A stretch of DNA of 64,000 nt, from contig NZ_LR733215.1 in NCBI RefSeq assembly GCF_902506435.1, forward strand, positions 1,991,528 to 2,055,527. The letters are read 5' to 3'. The position numbers and the translations under genes were made by a program. This DNA is from Nocardioides sp. AX2bis (GTDB lineage Bacteria > Actinomycetota > Actinomycetes > Propionibacteriales > Nocardioidaceae). Of the stretch, positions 37,349 to 47,335 are shown piece by piece (position 1 is the first letter of the stretch; each line of letters opens with the position of its first letter). The notes beneath the pieces are model-generated. The model ran no database searches. It saw only the letters and a program-made list of their open reading frames with translations, and was not told the DNA's origin.

Positions 37349-38976
37349 CAGCCGAGGACCTGCCGGACCACGTCGAGCTCGGCGGCTGACGACAGGTGCA
37401 GGCGCAGCACCGGTCGGCCCTTCGCTGCCAGCACCGAGCCGTCGCCGACCGCCTGGGCGGTCAGGAACTCGTGCAGGGTGAACTCGCGCCCCGGCACGGC
37501 CAGGTCGGACTCGGGCTCGCCGGTGACCTGCAGGTAGACCCCCGTGTCGGGGCCGCCCTTGTGGTACTGCCCGGTCGAGTGCAGGAAGCGCGGGCCCCAG
37601 CCGAAGGTGGTCGGCCGCCCGGTGCGGCGGGCCAGCCCGTCCCGGACCCGGGCCAGCGCGGCGTCGCGGTGACGGTCGAGGTAGGCCTGCACGGCGACGT
37701 AGCCGTGGTCGGGGTCGAGCTGCGTCAGCAGCGCACGCACGGCGTGCTCCACGTCGGCGACACCCGGCGGGAGCCAGCCCTCGGAGGCGTAGACGGTGAT
37801 CGCACCCTCGGTGAAGAGGGGGGTGGGGGAGGTGCCGCCGCCGTCGAGCATCTCGCGGGCCGCGGCCTTGGCGCTCTCGACGTCGGGCTGGTCGAAGGGG
37901 TTGATCCCGATCACCCGGCCGGCGACGGCGGTGGCGTGCTCCCACAGCAGCAGCTGGGCCCCGAGCGTCGCGTCGACGTGGGCGCCCCAGCTCGAGGCAG
38001 GAGCGTCGGCGTCGCCGCCGGCGTGGTCCGGCCCGAAGGTCACCAGCACCTCGTCCGGGGTGCTCGTGGAGAGGTTCGGCGCGTCGTCGCTGGCGACGAC
38101 GACGGGCAGGATGCCCTTGCCGTCCTTGCCGGTGGACTCGGCGACGAGCTGCTCGGCCCAGTCGCCGAAGCCGGCGTACGGCGCCCCGGCGTTGACCAGG
38201 ACCATCTTGTCGGCGCCCGCGCGGTTCGCCGCGCCGAGCAGGGCCCCGAGCCGGAGCGCCGGGTTCTCGTCGGAGTCGGCCTCGAGCAGGGGGCGTACGG
38301 CCTCCGCCTCGTCGAGCAGGCGTCCGGTGTCGACGCCGGCCAGGCCGCTGGGCACGAGCCCGAAGGCGGTGAGGGCCGAGTAGCGCCCGCCCACCCCGGG
38401 GTCGGCCAGGAAGACCCGGTAGCCGGCCTCACGGGCGGACTGCTCGAGCGGGGAGCCCGGGTCGGTGACGACCACGATCCGGCCCGCGGGGTCGATGCCG
38501 GCGTCGGTGAACGCCTGCTCGAAGACCCGCTTCTGGCTGTCGGTCTCGACGGTGCCGCCGGACTTGCTCGACACCACGACGACCGTCTCGTCCAGGCGCA
38601 CCAGGGCGGCCCGCACGAAGTCGGGGTCGGAGGAGTCCAGGACGTCCAGCGCGACGCCGTCCGCCCCGCAGATGACCTCGGGGGCCAGGGAGGAGCCGCC
38701 CATGCCGCAGAGCACGACCCGGGTGACGCCGGCCGAGCGCAGCTCGTCGCGCAGCGCGGCGACCTCGCCGACCAGGGGACGCGAACGGGTGCTGAGCGAG
38801 GTCCAGCCGAGCCGCTTGCCGGCCTCGTCCTCGGCCGCGGGGCCCCACAGGGTGGCGTCCCCCGACGCGATGCCGGAGGCGACGCCGTCGGCGACCAGGC
38901 CCTCGAGCACCGCGTCGTAGGAGGACCCCTCCGGGGCGCCGACGACCAGCTCGAGGGCCGGGTCGGTGGAGGACAT
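37348..38976 (-). CDS. pgi: Glucose-6-phosphate isomerase
   Basis: 542 residues from ATG 38976. Interconverts G6P and F6P. SIS domains visible as VVLCGMGGSSLAPEVICG, VVVSSKSGGTVETDSQKRVF, DPGVGGRYSALTAFGLVP and the catalytic-site segment GINPFDQPDVESAK, plus FLHSTGQYHKGGP near the C-terminus. This matches the actinobacterial variant that sits behind transaldolase. ATG 38976 has GGAG 4-5 nt upstream; GTG 38994, overlapping the tal stop as GTGA, is an alternative start. Confidence 0.93.
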   Translation of the reverse strand: MSSTDPALELVVGAPEGSSYDAVLEGLVADGVASGIASGDATLWGPAAEDEAGKRLGWTSLSTRSRPLVGEVAALRDELRSAGVTRVVLCGMGGSSLAPEVICGADGVALDVLDSSDPDFVRAALVRLDETVVVVSSKSGGTVETDSQKRVFEQAFTDAGIDPAGRIVVVTDPGSPLEQSAREAGYRVFLADPGVGGRYSALTAFGLVPSGLAGVDTGRLLDEAEAVRPLLEADSDENPALRLGALLGAANRAGADKMVLVNAGAPYAGFGDWAEQLVAESTGKDGKGILPVVVASDDAPNLSTSTPDEVLVTFGPDHAGGDADAPASSWGAHVDATLGAQLLLWEHATAVAGRVIGINPFDQPDVESAKAAAREMLDGGGTSPTPLFTEGAITVYASEGWLPPGVADVEHAVRALLTQLDPDHGYVAVQAYLDRHRDAALARVRDGLARRTGRPTTFGWGPRFLHSTGQYHKGGPDTGVYLQVTGEPESDLAVPGREFTLHEFLTAQAVGDGSVLAAKGRPVLRLHLSSAAELDVVRQVLG

Positions 38977-38990
38977 CCGGCTCCAGCTGG

Positions 38991-40094
38991 TCACTTCGCG
39001 CCGTCCATCTGCCCCTGGACGGTCTCGACGAGCTCCGTCCAGGACTTCTTGAACTTGTCGACGCCCTCGTGCTCGATCGCCAGGAACACGTCCTGCAGGT
39101 CCACCCCGACGGCCTCGAGGCGGTCGAAGACCGCCTGGGCCTGCTCGCGACGACCGCTGACGGTGTCGCCCTCGACCTCGCCGTGGTCGGCGAAGGCGTC
39201 CATGGTCTTCTCCGGCATCGTGTTGACCGTGCCGTCGGCGACCAGCTGGGTGACGTAGAGGGTGTCGGGGTAGTCGGGGTTCTTGACCCCGGTCGACGCC
39301 CACAGCGGCCGCTGGACCTTCGCACCGGCCTCGGCGAGCTGCTTCCAGCGGTCGGAGGCGACGACGTCCTCGAAGGCCGCGTACGCGAGGCGGGCGTTCG
39401 CCACCGCGGCCTCTCCGCGCAGCGCGGTGGCCTCCTCGGTGCCGATCTTCTCCAGACGCGCGTCGACCTCGGAGTCGACGCGGGAGACGAAGAACGACGC
39501 CACGGACTGGATGCGGGCGAGGTCGAGACCGGCCTCCCGGGCCTGCTCGAGCCCGGTCAGGTAGGCGTCCATCACGGCCTGGTAGCGCTCGCGGCTGAAG
39601 ATCAGGGTGACGTTGACGCTGATCCCCTCGGCGATCGCGGCGGTGATGGCGGGCAGGCCCTCGAGCGTGGCGGGGATCTTGATCAGGGCGTTGGACCGGT
39701 CGACGGCCTTCCACAGCGCCTGCGCCGAGGCGATCGTGCCCTCGGTGTCGTTGGCCAGGGTGGGCTCGACCTCGATCGAGACGCGGCCGTCCGACGAGCT
39801 GCCGTCGGCGACCGGCTTGAGGATGTCGCAGGCGTTGCGGACGTCCTCGGTGATCAGCTCGAAGATGACCTTGTCGACGTCGGCTCCGTCGGCGACGAGG
39901 CCGCGGACCTGGTCCTCGTAGCGCTCGCCGTCGGCGATCGCGCTGGCGAAGATCGTCGGGTTGGTGGTCACGCCCACCACGGACCTGGTCTCGACGAGCT
40001 CGGCGAGGTTGCCGGACTCGATCCGCTCACGGGACAGGTCGTCGAGCCAGATCGAGACGCCTGCGTCGGCGAGGGCCTTCAGTCGGTCACTCAT
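38991..40094 (-). CDS. tal: Transaldolase
   Basis: 367 residues, the longer actinobacterial/cyanobacterial type. Transfers dihydroxyacetone between sugar phosphates. Start region [20 protein letters not shown] and [15 protein letters not shown], Schiff-base Lys in [15 protein letters not shown], then [19 protein letters not shown] and [23 protein letters not shown] 40094 has AAGGA 6 nt upstream. Second gene of tkt-tal-pgi-pgl; the 86-nt gap to tkt contains short GCAGCAC direct repeats only. Confidence 0.96.
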   Translation of the reverse strand: MSDRLKALADAGVSIWLDDLSRERIESGNLAELVETRSVVGVTTNPTIFASAIADGERYEDQVRGLVADGADVDKVIFELITEDVRNACDILKPVADGSSSDGRVSIEVEPTLANDTEGTIASAQALWKAVDRSNALIKIPATLEGLPAITAAIAEGISVNVTLIFSRERYQAVMDAYLTGLEQAREAGLDLARIQSVASFFVSRVDSEVDARLEKIGTEEATALRGEAAVANARLAYAAFEDVVASDRWKQLAEAGAKVQRPLWASTGVKNPDYPDTLYVTQLVADGTVNTMPEKTMDAFADHGEVEGDTVSGRREQAQAVFDRLEAVGVDLQDVFLAIEHEGVDKFKKSWTELVETVQGQMDGAK

Positions 40095-40180
40095 GGTGTT
40101 CCTTCCGTGCAGCCGCTGGCTGCGTAGTGCTGCGAAGTGCTGGGTGGTGCTGCGTGGTGCCCCGGCGTCCGGGGTGCGGG

Positions 40181-42277
40181 TCAGCCGGCGGCCGTGATGC
40201 TGTCGTGCGCGGCGTCGGCGACGGCGCGCGCGGTGATGCCGTACTCGGTGTAGAGGCGCTCGTAGTCGGCCGAGGCGCCGTAGGTCTCGATGGAGACGCT
40301 GCGGCCGTGGTCGCCGACGACCTCGCGCCAGCCCAGCTTGATGCCGGCCTCGACCGACACCCGGGCCTTCACGGTCGGCGGGATCACCGTCTCGCGGTAG
40401 GAGGCCTCCTGCTCGTCGAACCACTCGCGGCAGGGCATCGAGACCACCCGGGCGCGGACGCCGTCGGCGGCGAGCAGGTCGCTGGCCTCGACGGCGAGCT
40501 GGACCTCGGAGCCGGTGCCGATCAGCACCACGTCGGGTGCCCCGCCCTCGACGTCGCGCAGGACGTAGCCGCCGCGGTGCACGTTGGAGGTGTCGGAGAA
40601 GCCCTCGGCGTCGCGGGGGAAGGTCCGCACGTTCTGGCGCGTCAGCACGATGCCGGCCGGGCGGTCGGTGTGCTCGAGCACGGTCTTCCAGGCCGCCGCG
40701 GTCTCGTTGGCGTCGGCCGGTCGGACGACGTCGAGGCCGGGGATGGCGCGCAGCGCGGCGAGGTGCTCGACCGGCTGGTGGGTCGGCCCGTCCTCGCCGA
40801 GGCCGATGGAGTCGTGCGTCCAGACGTAGGTCACCGGCAGGCCCATCAGGGCGGCGAGCCGCACCGAGGGGCGCATGTAGTCGGAGAAGGTGAGGAACGT
40901 CGCGCCGAAGACGCGGGTGCCGCCGTGCACGGCGATGCCGTTGAGGATCGCGCCCATGCCGTGCTCGCGGATGCCGAAGTGCAGCACGCGCCCGGCGTAC
41001 GGGTCTCCCTGCCACATGTCGGTCGAGCGGCTCTTGGGGATGAAGGAGGGCACGCCCTCGATGGTGGTGTTGTTCGACCCGGCGAGGTCGGCCGAGCCGC
41101 CCCACATCTCCGGGACGTGCGGCGCGATGGCGTTGATGACCGCGCCGGAGGCCTTGCGGGTCGCGGTGCCCTTGAGGTCGGCGGGCCACACGGGCAGGTC
41201 GGCGTCCCAGCCGTCGGGCAGGGTCCGGGTCTGCATGCGCTCGAAGAGCGCGACGTCGGCCGAGGGCTTGGTGGTCCAGTGCTGGAAGTCGGCGTCCCAG
41301 GCCTGCTGGGCCGCCTTGCCACGCGCCACGGCCGAGCGGGTGTGCTCGAGCACGTCGGGGGCGACCTCGAAGGTGAGGTCGGGGTTCATCCCCATGATCT
41401 CCTTGGTGGCGCGGATCTCGTCGTCGCCCAGGGCCGAGCCGTGCGAGCCGCCGGTGTTCTGGGCGTTCGGGGCGGGCCAGGCGATGATCGTGCGCAGCAC
41501 GATGATGCTGGGCTGGTCGGTGACGGCCTCGGCCTTGCGGAGCGCCTCGTGCAGCGCCGGGACGTCCTCGGCGTAGGTGCCGCCGTCGTTGGTCCAGTCG
41601 ACGACCTGCACGTGCCAGCCGTACGCGGCGTAGCGGGCCGGGACGTCCTCGCTCAGCGCGACGTCGGTGTCGTCCTCGATCGAGATCTTGTTCTCGTCGT
41701 AGATCAGGGTCAGGTTGCCCAGCTGCTGGGTGCCGGCGATCGAGCTGGCCTCGGAGCTGACGCCCTCCTGGATGTCGCCGTCGCTGGCGAGCACGTAGAC
41801 CTGGTGGTCGAAGGGCGACTCGCCCTCGGCAGCGTTCGGGTCGAGCATCCCGCGCTCGCGACGTGCGGCCATGGCCATGCCGACCGCGTTGCCGATGCCC
41901 TGGCCCAGCGGCCCGGTCGTGGTCTCGACGCCGGCGGTGTGGCCGTACTCGGGGTGCCCGGGGGTCTTGCTGCCCCACGTGCGCAGCGAGCGGAGGTCCT
42001 CCAGCTCCAGGCCCCAGCCGCCGAGGTAGAGCTGGATGTAGAGGGTGAGCGAAGAGTGGCCGCAGGAGAGCACGAACCGGTCCCGGCCCGGCCAGTGCGG
42101 GTCGGCGGGGTTGTGCCGCATCACCTTCTGGAAGAGCAGGTAGGCGGCCGGGGCCAGGCTCATCGCCGTGCCCGGGTGACCGTTGCCGACCCGCTGCACG
42201 CTGTCCATGGCCAGCGCGCGGACGGTGTCCACGGCGCGGTCGTCGGTCTCGGTCCAGTCCAGCTTCGTGATGGTCAC
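40181..42277 (-). CDS. tkt: Transketolase
   Basis: 698 residues. Thiamine-diphosphate enzyme of the pentose-phosphate pathway. N-terminal [17 protein letters not shown], the pyrophosphate motif [23 protein letters not shown] (seen as [12 protein letters not shown]), [10 protein letters not shown], and the pyrimidine-domain [15 protein letters not shown] and [23 protein letters not shown] 42277 ([13 protein letters not shown]) has GAGGA 6 nt upstream and fits the family start; an upstream extension to 42346 is not family-like. A possible -10 TAGGGT on the minus strand lies near 42370. Confidence 0.97.
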   Translation of the reverse strand: MTITKLDWTETDDRAVDTVRALAMDSVQRVGNGHPGTAMSLAPAAYLLFQKVMRHNPADPHWPGRDRFVLSCGHSSLTLYIQLYLGGWGLELEDLRSLRTWGSKTPGHPEYGHTAGVETTTGPLGQGIGNAVGMAMAARRERGMLDPNAAEGESPFDHQVYVLASDGDIQEGVSSEASSIAGTQQLGNLTLIYDENKISIEDDTDVALSEDVPARYAAYGWHVQVVDWTNDGGTYAEDVPALHEALRKAEAVTDQPSIIVLRTIIAWPAPNAQNTGGSHGSALGDDEIRATKEIMGMNPDLTFEVAPDVLEHTRSAVARGKAAQQAWDADFQHWTTKPSADVALFERMQTRTLPDGWDADLPVWPADLKGTATRKASGAVINAIAPHVPEMWGGSADLAGSNNTTIEGVPSFIPKSRSTDMWQGDPYAGRVLHFGIREHGMGAILNGIAVHGGTRVFGATFLTFSDYMRPSVRLAALMGLPVTYVWTHDSIGLGEDGPTHQPVEHLAALRAIPGLDVVRPADANETAAAWKTVLEHTDRPAGIVLTRQNVRTFPRDAEGFSDTSNVHRGGYVLRDVEGGAPDVVLIGTGSEVQLAVEASDLLAADGVRARVVSMPCREWFDEQEASYRETVIPPTVKARVSVEAGIKLGWREVVGDHGRSVSIETYGASADYERLYTEYGITARAVADAAHDSITAAG

Positions 42278-42467
42278 GCGGATCCTCTCGCGGGGGGTGT
42301 CATGGGGGCGGGGCAGATGTGTGGGCGGGGTCACCGCCGGGTGCACACCGGGAGCCTGCGTGGCACGACCCTACTGAGGGTCACCGGTACACTCCTAGGT
42401 GTCTCGGCTGCTCGCCTCGCCCGCCTAGGTGCATCGCCGCGCGGCCCCCTTCTATTCCTCAGGACTT

Positions 42468-43412
42468 GTGTTGACCCACGTCGGAGAGTCGGCCTCGGCC
42501 GTCGACGGGTCGTCCGCGTCGCGGGCCGGCTGGAAGGACGTCACCGCCGCCTACGTGGGGCTGACGAAGCCGCGGGTCATCGAGCTGTTGCTGCTGACGA
42601 CCGTGCCGGTGATGTTCTTCGCCGCCCGCGGCGTCCCGCCGCTCGGCCTGGTGCTCGCCACCGTCGTCGGCGGCGCGTTGTCGGCCGGCTCCGCGTCGGC
42701 GCTGAACTGCGTCTACGACCGCGACATCGACGAGCAGATGCGTCGTACGCGCCGCCGCGCGCTGCCCCGCCACATCGTGGCGCCCCGCTCGGCGCTGGTC
42801 TTCGCGCTCAGCCTGGGGGTGGTCTCCACGATCGTCCTGCTGGTCTGGGTCAACCCGCTCTCGGCCGCGCTGTCGGTGGGCGCGAACGCGTTCTACGTCC
42901 TCGTCTACACGATGCTGCTCAAGCGCCGGACGACCCAGAACATCGTCTGGGGAGGCCTTGCGGGCTGCTTCCCGGCGCTGATCGGCTGGACCGCGGTGAC
43001 CGGGTCGCTTGCCTGGACCCCGGTCGTGCTGTTCCTGGTCGTCTTCTTCTGGACCCCTCCGCACACCTGGGCACTGGCCCTGCGCTACCGCGAGGACTAC
43101 GCCGGCGTCGACGTGCCGATGCTGCCCGTCGTCGCCCCCGCCCGCACCGTCGCCCGTCAGATCGTGGCCTACAGCTGGGTGATGGTCGCGGTGTCGCTGA
43201 CCTTGTGGCCGGTGGCCGGGACGGGCATCTTCTACCCGGTCGCGGCAGCCGTGCTCGGCGCGGGCTTCCTGCTCGAGGCGCACCGGATGCTCGCCCGCAC
43301 CCGCGGCACCGAGGACCTGGGCCTGATCCAGCCGATGCGGCTCTTCCACTCCAGCAACCTCTACCTGTCGCTGCTGTTCGTCGCCGTCGCGCTGGACCCG
43401 CTGATCGGCTGA
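42468..43412 (+). CDS. ctaB: Protoheme IX farnesyltransferase (heme O synthase)
   Basis: 314 residues, about nine membrane spans. Adds a farnesyl group to heme B for cytochrome aa3 oxidase. UbiA-type motif [20 protein letters not shown] holds the Mg-binding Asp residues, the second loop is [23 protein letters not shown], followed by [19 protein letters not shown]. The start is GTG 42468 or TTG 42471; AGGA at 42461-42464 is better spaced for TTG. Divergent from tkt across 190 nt that contain TACACT and two CCTAGG sites. Converges on ctaA. Confidence 0.95.
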   Translation: MLTHVGESASAVDGSSASRAGWKDVTAAYVGLTKPRVIELLLLTTVPVMFFAARGVPPLGLVLATVVGGALSAGSASALNCVYDRDIDEQMRRTRRRALPRHIVAPRSALVFALSLGVVSTIVLLVWVNPLSAALSVGANAFYVLVYTMLLKRRTTQNIVWGGLAGCFPALIGWTAVTGSLAWTPVVLFLVVFFWTPPHTWALALRYREDYAGVDVPMLPVVAPARTVARQIVAYSWVMVAVSLTLWPVAGTGIFYPVAAAVLGAGFLLEAHRMLARTRGTEDLGLIQPMRLFHSSNLYLSLLFVAVALDPLIG

Positions 43413-43427
43413 GGGCCCGCGGACCGC

Positions 43428-43567
43428 GAAGTCCCCGGTCGGCCGGGGACTTCTGAGCTTGTCGGCCTTTGCAAAGCCCGACAAGTTCGAAACTTGCCCG
43501 TCAAGTCGGGTCGCCCGGGCCGGTCCGGCCACCCGGAGCGGCGGGACGCCTCAGACGCCGACCGGCT
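43428..43567. repeat. 140-bp direct repeat, copy 1 (contains duplicated ctaA 3' end)
   Basis: Identical to copy 2 (43615-43754) at 135 of 140 positions. It contains a 10-bp hairpin AAGTCCCCGG/CCGGGGACTT (43429-43452) and an imperfect palindrome around CTTTGCAAAG (CTTGTCGG ... CCGACAAG). Its right end repeats the last codons and stop of ctaA, so it is a non-functional duplicate of the gene's 3' end plus terminator. With copy 2 and a 47-nt spacer (43568-43614, nothing seen) it fills the 325-nt gap between ctaB and ctaA. Confidence 0.9.
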
Positions 43568-43614
43568 GCGAGCACGGTCGTCGCGCGATCCGTCCGCACG
43601 CGGCCGAACCCTCA

Positions 43615-43754
43615 GAAGTCCCCGGTCGGCCGGGGACTTCTGAGCTTGTCGGCCTTTGCGAAGCCCGACAAGTTCGAAACCTGCCCGTCAAGTCGGGTCG
43701 CCCGGGCCGGTCCGACCACCCGGTACGGCGGGACGCCTCAGACGCCGACCGGCT
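43615..43754. repeat. 140-bp direct repeat, copy 2, overlapping the ctaA 3' end
   Basis: The parent-like copy: its last 17 bp are the ctaA stop codon and final codons (minus strand). It carries the same hairpin (43616-43639) and palindrome as copy 1, which together look like a bidirectional terminator for ctaB and ctaA. The five differences to copy 1 are substitutions, not indels. Confidence 0.9.
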
Positions 43755-44703
43755 CGCCGCGGCGGCGGTCGGCCACGGCGGGGGCGGCGTCGTACGACGC
43801 GGGCTCGGGGCGCAGCAGCGCCACCAGCGCCCACGTCATGGCGGCGGCCATTAGGGACGCGCCGAGCATGTGCAGGGCGACCAAGACGATCGGGAGGTCG
43901 GTGGCGTACTGCACGAAGCCGACCGCGCCCTGCGCGAGCAGGACGACCATCAGCACCCCGACGGCGCGGCGGGCCTCGGCGTCGGCCAGCGGGCCGGCCT
44001 GGGTGCGGAGCCGGACCACGAGCAGCAGCGCCACGCTGAGGCCGAGCAGGACGAAGACGGCGTCGGCGTGCGCCTGGCTCGCCGCGGCGGGGTCGAGCCC
44101 GTTGCGCGGGGCGTCCAGGTCACCGGCGTGCGGGCCGGAGCCGGTCACGACGGTGCCGAGGTAGAGGGCCACCCAGCCGACGGCGAACGTCGCCCAGGCC
44201 AGGGGGGCGAGGGGGCTGCGGGGGGCGTACGGCGCCGTCGCCGGCCGCCGCGCCTCGCGCACGAGCAGCACGGCCGCGCAGATCATCGCCATCGAGACCA
44301 GGAAGTGCAGCGCCACGATCCAGGGGTTCAGGTCGGTCAGGACGGTGATGCCGCCGATCACCGCCTGGGCGGGGATGCCGAGGAAGAGCAGCACCGCGAG
44401 CCGTCGTACGACGCGCCGGCCGCTGCGCCACGCCACCACCACGGTGGCGATCGCGATCGCGACCAGCACGAAGGTCAGCAATCGGTTGCCGAACTCGATG
44501 GCGCCGTGGATGCCCAGCGAGCCGTGCGGGCGGAAGGAGGCGTCGGTGCAGCGCGGCCAGGTCGGGCAGCCGAGGCCGGAGGCGGTCAGGCGGACGGCGC
44601 CGCCGGTGACCACGATGACGACGTTGGCGACCAGGCTGGCCCAGGCCAGCGGGACCAGGCTCCGCCGGACGACGGTCGGGGCGGTGGTGCCGGTGCTGCT
44701 CAC
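43738..44703 (-). CDS. ctaA: Heme A synthase (COX15/CtaA)
   Basis: 321 residues with eight predicted membrane spans in two four-helix halves. Oxidises heme O to heme A for cytochrome aa3. Markers: VVTGGAVRLTASGLGCPTWP-RC (loop Cys pair), heme His in IHGAIEFGNRLLTF and VALHFLVSM, and in the second half VVTGSGPHAG, QAHADAVFVL and VALHMLGASL. GTG 44703 starts 5 nt after the ABC permease stop, so the three genes 46504-43738 form one unit. Its last codons are duplicated downstream (see repeats). Confidence 0.95.
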   Translation of the reverse strand: MSSTGTTAPTVVRRSLVPLAWASLVANVVIVVTGGAVRLTASGLGCPTWPRCTDASFRPHGSLGIHGAIEFGNRLLTFVLVAIAIATVVVAWRSGRRVVRRLAVLLFLGIPAQAVIGGITVLTDLNPWIVALHFLVSMAMICAAVLLVREARRPATAPYAPRSPLAPLAWATFAVGWVALYLGTVVTGSGPHAGDLDAPRNGLDPAAASQAHADAVFVLLGLSVALLLVVRLRTQAGPLADAEARRAVGVLMVVLLAQGAVGFVQYATDLPIVLVALHMLGASLMAAAMTWALVALLRPEPASYDAAPAVADRRRGEPVGV

Positions 44704-44708
44704 GGGGG

Positions 44709-45506
44709 TCACTCCCACTTGAAGGTACGGGCGGTGAGGACCGCGGCGACCACGGCCCAGACGGACAGGACCACGACGTCGACGACAGCGACGCGTGCGT
44801 CGAGAAGCGCGGCCCGGACGGCGTCGCCGAGCGCGGCCGAGGGCAGCCACTGCACCAGCCCGCCGGCTCCACCGTACGCGGACAGCGGGAGCACGACGGC
44901 GCCGCCGACGAGCAGCAGCAGGTAGACCAGGTTCGCTGCGGCGAGGGTGGCCTCGGCGCGGAGCGCCCCGGCCATCAGCAGCCCCAGGCCGGCGAAGGCG
45001 GCGGTACCGAGCACGAGGGCGAGCACGAGCCCGCCGACCGCGGTGGCCGAGGTCGCCGGCGACCAGCCGAGCGGGAGCGCGACCGCGCCGATCACGACCA
45101 CCTGGAGGGTCTCGACCGCGAGCAGGGCGAGCACCTTGCCGGCCAGCAGGCCGCTGCGGGGGAGCGGGGAGGCGCCCAGCCGCTTCAGCACGCCGTAGCG
45201 CCGCTCGAACCCGGTCGCGATCGCCAGGGAGGTGAAGGAGGTCGACATCACCGCGAGGGCGAGGACCCCGGGGGTGAGGACGTCGACTGTGGGCCGGGAG
45301 AAGTCGAGGCCGACCCGGTCGGCGCCGACGACACCGCCGAGCAGGACGACGACCGGGATGACCACGGCGAGCAGGACCTGCTCGCCGTTGCGCAGCAGCA
45401 GCCGCGACTCCATCCGCGCCTGGGCCAGCACCTGGCGTACGAGCGGCGCGGCGCCCGGCCGCGGGGTCCAGGTGCCGGTGGCGGTGCCCACGGGGGCCTG
45501 GCTCAT
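44709..45506 (-). CDS. ABC transporter permease (ABC-2 type)
   Basis: 265 residues with six membrane spans, beginning after ARMESRLLLRNGEQVLLAVV. ABC-2 motif IATGFERRYGVLKRLGASPL between spans 2 and 3. The position between its ATPase and ctaA is conserved in actinobacteria as far as I recall, suggesting a link to heme or oxidase maturation, but export of another substrate is equally possible. ATG 45506 overlaps the ATPase stop (ATGA). Confidence 0.88.
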   Translation of the reverse strand: MSQAPVGTATGTWTPRPGAAPLVRQVLAQARMESRLLLRNGEQVLLAVVIPVVVLLGGVVGADRVGLDFSRPTVDVLTPGVLALAVMSTSFTSLAIATGFERRYGVLKRLGASPLPRSGLLAGKVLALLAVETLQVVVIGAVALPLGWSPATSATAVGGLVLALVLGTAAFAGLGLLMAGALRAEATLAAANLVYLLLLVGGAVVLPLSAYGGAGGLVQWLPSAALGDAVRAALLDARVAVVDVVVLSVWAVVAAVLTARTFKWE

Positions 45507-46504
45507 GCGCGCATCTCCCGTCCGGTGAGCTCGAGGAAGACGTCCTCGAGGCTGCGCTGGCCCAGGGTCAGCGACTCGGGCAGCACGTCGTTGTCCTCGC
45601 ACCAGCGGGAGACGCGGCCCAGGGTCGAGGCGTCGGCCGGGCCGGTGACGACGAGGCTGACCTCGTCGAGCTGACGCACCTCGACGCCCTCGCCGAGCGC
45701 AGCGCGCAGCGACTCCGGCGCCCCGGGCGGGAAGGGGCGCGTGACGACGAGCCGGATGGTGGCGACCCGGCCGCCGCGGGTGAGCTGCAACGGGCTGCCG
45801 GAGGCGACGAGCCGTCCCCGGTCGACGATGTGGACCTGGTCGGCGAGACGCTCGGCCTCCTCCAGGTAGTGCGTGGTCAGCACGACGGTCACCCCGTCGG
45901 CGCGCAGCTCCTCGAGCAGGGTCCAGACCGAGCGGCGCACGGCCGGGTCCATCCCGGCGGTCGGCTCGTCGGTGAAGACCAGCTCGGGCCGCCCGACCAG
46001 CGCCATCGCCAGCCCGAGCCGCTGCTGCTGGCCCCCGGAGAGACGGCGGTACGGGGTCCGCCCGCACTCGTGCAGGCCCAGCCGGTCGGCCAGCAGGTCC
46101 ACCGGCAGCGGGTGGGCGTGCAGCGAGGCGACGTGGCGCAGCATCTCCAGCGCCCGCACGCCGCTCCACGCGCCGCCGCCCTGCAGCATCACGCCGATCC
46201 GCGGCAGCAGGTCGCGCCGCTGGCGCAGGGGGTCGAGGCCGAGCACCCGCACCGTGCCCTGCTGCGGCTTGCGGTAGCCCTCGCAGGTCTCCAGCGTCGT
46301 CGTCTTGCCCGCGCCGTTCGGTCCGAGCACGGCGGTGATCGTGCCCGTGGCCACGTCGAGGTCCAGGCCGTCGACGGCGGTGGTGCGGCCGTACCTCATC
46401 ACCAGGCCGCGCACCTCGACCGCCGCGGAGGACGCGACCGGGCCGGGCGCAGGGGTCAGCGGCGTGGTCCCGGGCGTGGGGGGCGACGCTGCGGGGACCG
46501 ACAC
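45503..46504 (-). CDS. ABC transporter ATP-binding protein
   Basis: 333 residues. Walker A GPNGAGKTT, signature LSGGQQQRLGLAMAL, Walker B LVFTDEPTAGMDPA, switch His in LTTHYLEEAERLA, and a C-terminal ~90-residue extension ending SLEDVFLELTGREMRA. This is the drug/heme-type ABC-2 ATPase pairing with the permease at 44709-45506. The first ~27 residues are a Pro/Ala-rich extension; a downstream GTG could be the true start. Divergent from a small membrane protein gene 24 nt away. Confidence 0.9.
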   Translation of the reverse strand: MSVPAASPPTPGTTPLTPAPGPVASSAAVEVRGLVMRYGRTTAVDGLDLDVATGTITAVLGPNGAGKTTTLETCEGYRKPQQGTVRVLGLDPLRQRRDLLPRIGVMLQGGGAWSGVRALEMLRHVASLHAHPLPVDLLADRLGLHECGRTPYRRLSGGQQQRLGLAMALVGRPELVFTDEPTAGMDPAVRRSVWTLLEELRADGVTVVLTTHYLEEAERLADQVHIVDRGRLVASGSPLQLTRGGRVATIRLVVTRPFPPGAPESLRAALGEGVEVRQLDEVSLVVTGPADASTLGRVSRWCEDNDVLPESLTLGQRSLEDVFLELTGREMRA

Positions 46505-46528
46505 ACCCTGAGTCTAGGCTGGGCCCTC

Positions 46529-46891
46529 GTGAACACCTGGGTCGTGGTCGCCGTGCTCACGCTCACGGTGCTCGCGGCGGCCGTCGCCGCCGTGCAGATG
46601 GTCCGCGACCAGCCGATCGGGGACCGCACCTTTGCCGTCCTGGCGCTGGCCGAGGCCGCCGTGCTGGTCCAGCTGGTCCTCGGCCTGGTGCTGCTGGTCG
46701 GCACCGAGAACGACGTCGACGCCGTGCTGTTCGTCGGCTACCTGGTCGGCCTGCTGGTCGCGCTGCCGATCGGGGCGTTCTGGTCCCTGGCCGAGCGCTC
46801 CCGGGCAGGGACGGGCGTGGTGCTGCTCGCGGCGCTGACCGTGGTCGCCCTCGAGGTGCGGCTGGTCGACATCTGGGCTGCGGGGGTCTGA
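46529..46891 (+). CDS. Small integral membrane protein, unknown function
   Basis: 120 residues with about four hydrophobic segments (VVVAVLTLTVLAAAVAAVQM, LALAEAAVLVQLVLGLVLLV, YLVGLLVALPIGAFWSL, VVLLAALTVVALEVRLVDIW). No catalytic motif. GTG 46529 follows TAGGCT (46515-46520) by 8 nt. It is followed 1 nt later by a second membrane protein gene and the pair sits between the ctaA exporter genes and suf, a recurrent actinobacterial context from memory; function unknown. Confidence 0.75.
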   Translation: MNTWVVVAVLTLTVLAAAVAAVQMVRDQPIGDRTFAVLALAEAAVLVQLVLGLVLLVGTENDVDAVLFVGYLVGLLVALPIGAFWSLAERSRAGTGVVLLAALTVVALEVRLVDIWAAGV

Positions 46892-46892
46892 G

Positions 46893-47297
46893 GTGGCACG
46901 TCGTACCGACCTGTCCTCCGGCGCCGGGCGCACCCTGGTCTTCGTCTACGGCGTCTTCGCCGCCGCTGCGACCGCCCGGTCGGTCTTCCAGCTGGCCACC
47001 GAGGCGGAGCGGGCGCCGCTGGCGTACGGCCTCTCGCTGCTCGCGGCCGTGGTCTACGTCGTCGCCACCGCCAGCCTCCTGCGCGGTGGAGCGCGGGCCT
47101 GGCGGGTCGCGGTGGCGGCCTGCAGCGTCGAGCTGGTCGGGGTGGTCGTGGTGGGCGCGCTCAGCCTCGCCCGCACCGACCTCTTCCCCGAGCCCACCGT
47201 CTGGTCCCACTTCGGGCAGGGGTACGGGTTCGTCCCGCTGGTGCTGCCGGTGCTGGGGCTGCTGTGGCTGCGGAGGACCCGGCCCGGGCCGTCCTGA
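46893..47297 (+). CDS. Small integral membrane protein, unknown function
   Basis: 134 residues, four hydrophobic segments (LVFVYGVFAAAATARSVFQL, GLSLLAAVVYVVATASLLRG, VAACSVELVGVVVVGALSLA, FVPLVLPVLGLLWLRRT). The stretch LFPEPTVWSHFGQGYGFVPL between spans 3 and 4 looks conserved and would lie outside. GTG 46893 begins 1 nt after the previous stop, so the two are co-transcribed. No function recognised. Confidence 0.75.
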   Translation: MARRTDLSSGAGRTLVFVYGVFAAAATARSVFQLATEAERAPLAYGLSLLAAVVYVVATASLLRGGARAWRVAVAACSVELVGVVVVGALSLARTDLFPEPTVWSHFGQGYGFVPLVLPVLGLLWLRRTRPGPS

Positions 47298-47335
47298 CCC
47301 CGGGGGGCGGGTGAGGCGAGTGAGGGTGTCCTTAC

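Noticed and set aside
43470..43520. GTTCGAA-containing segment resembling a tRNA T-arm
   Set aside because: No acceptor, D or anticodon stems can be formed; it belongs to the duplicated palindrome-rich terminator region.
46529..47297. Holin/antiholin or toxin-antitoxin pair
   Set aside because: Two small overlapping-type membrane genes could suggest it, but both are about 120-134 residues with four spans and stand in a conserved housekeeping context.
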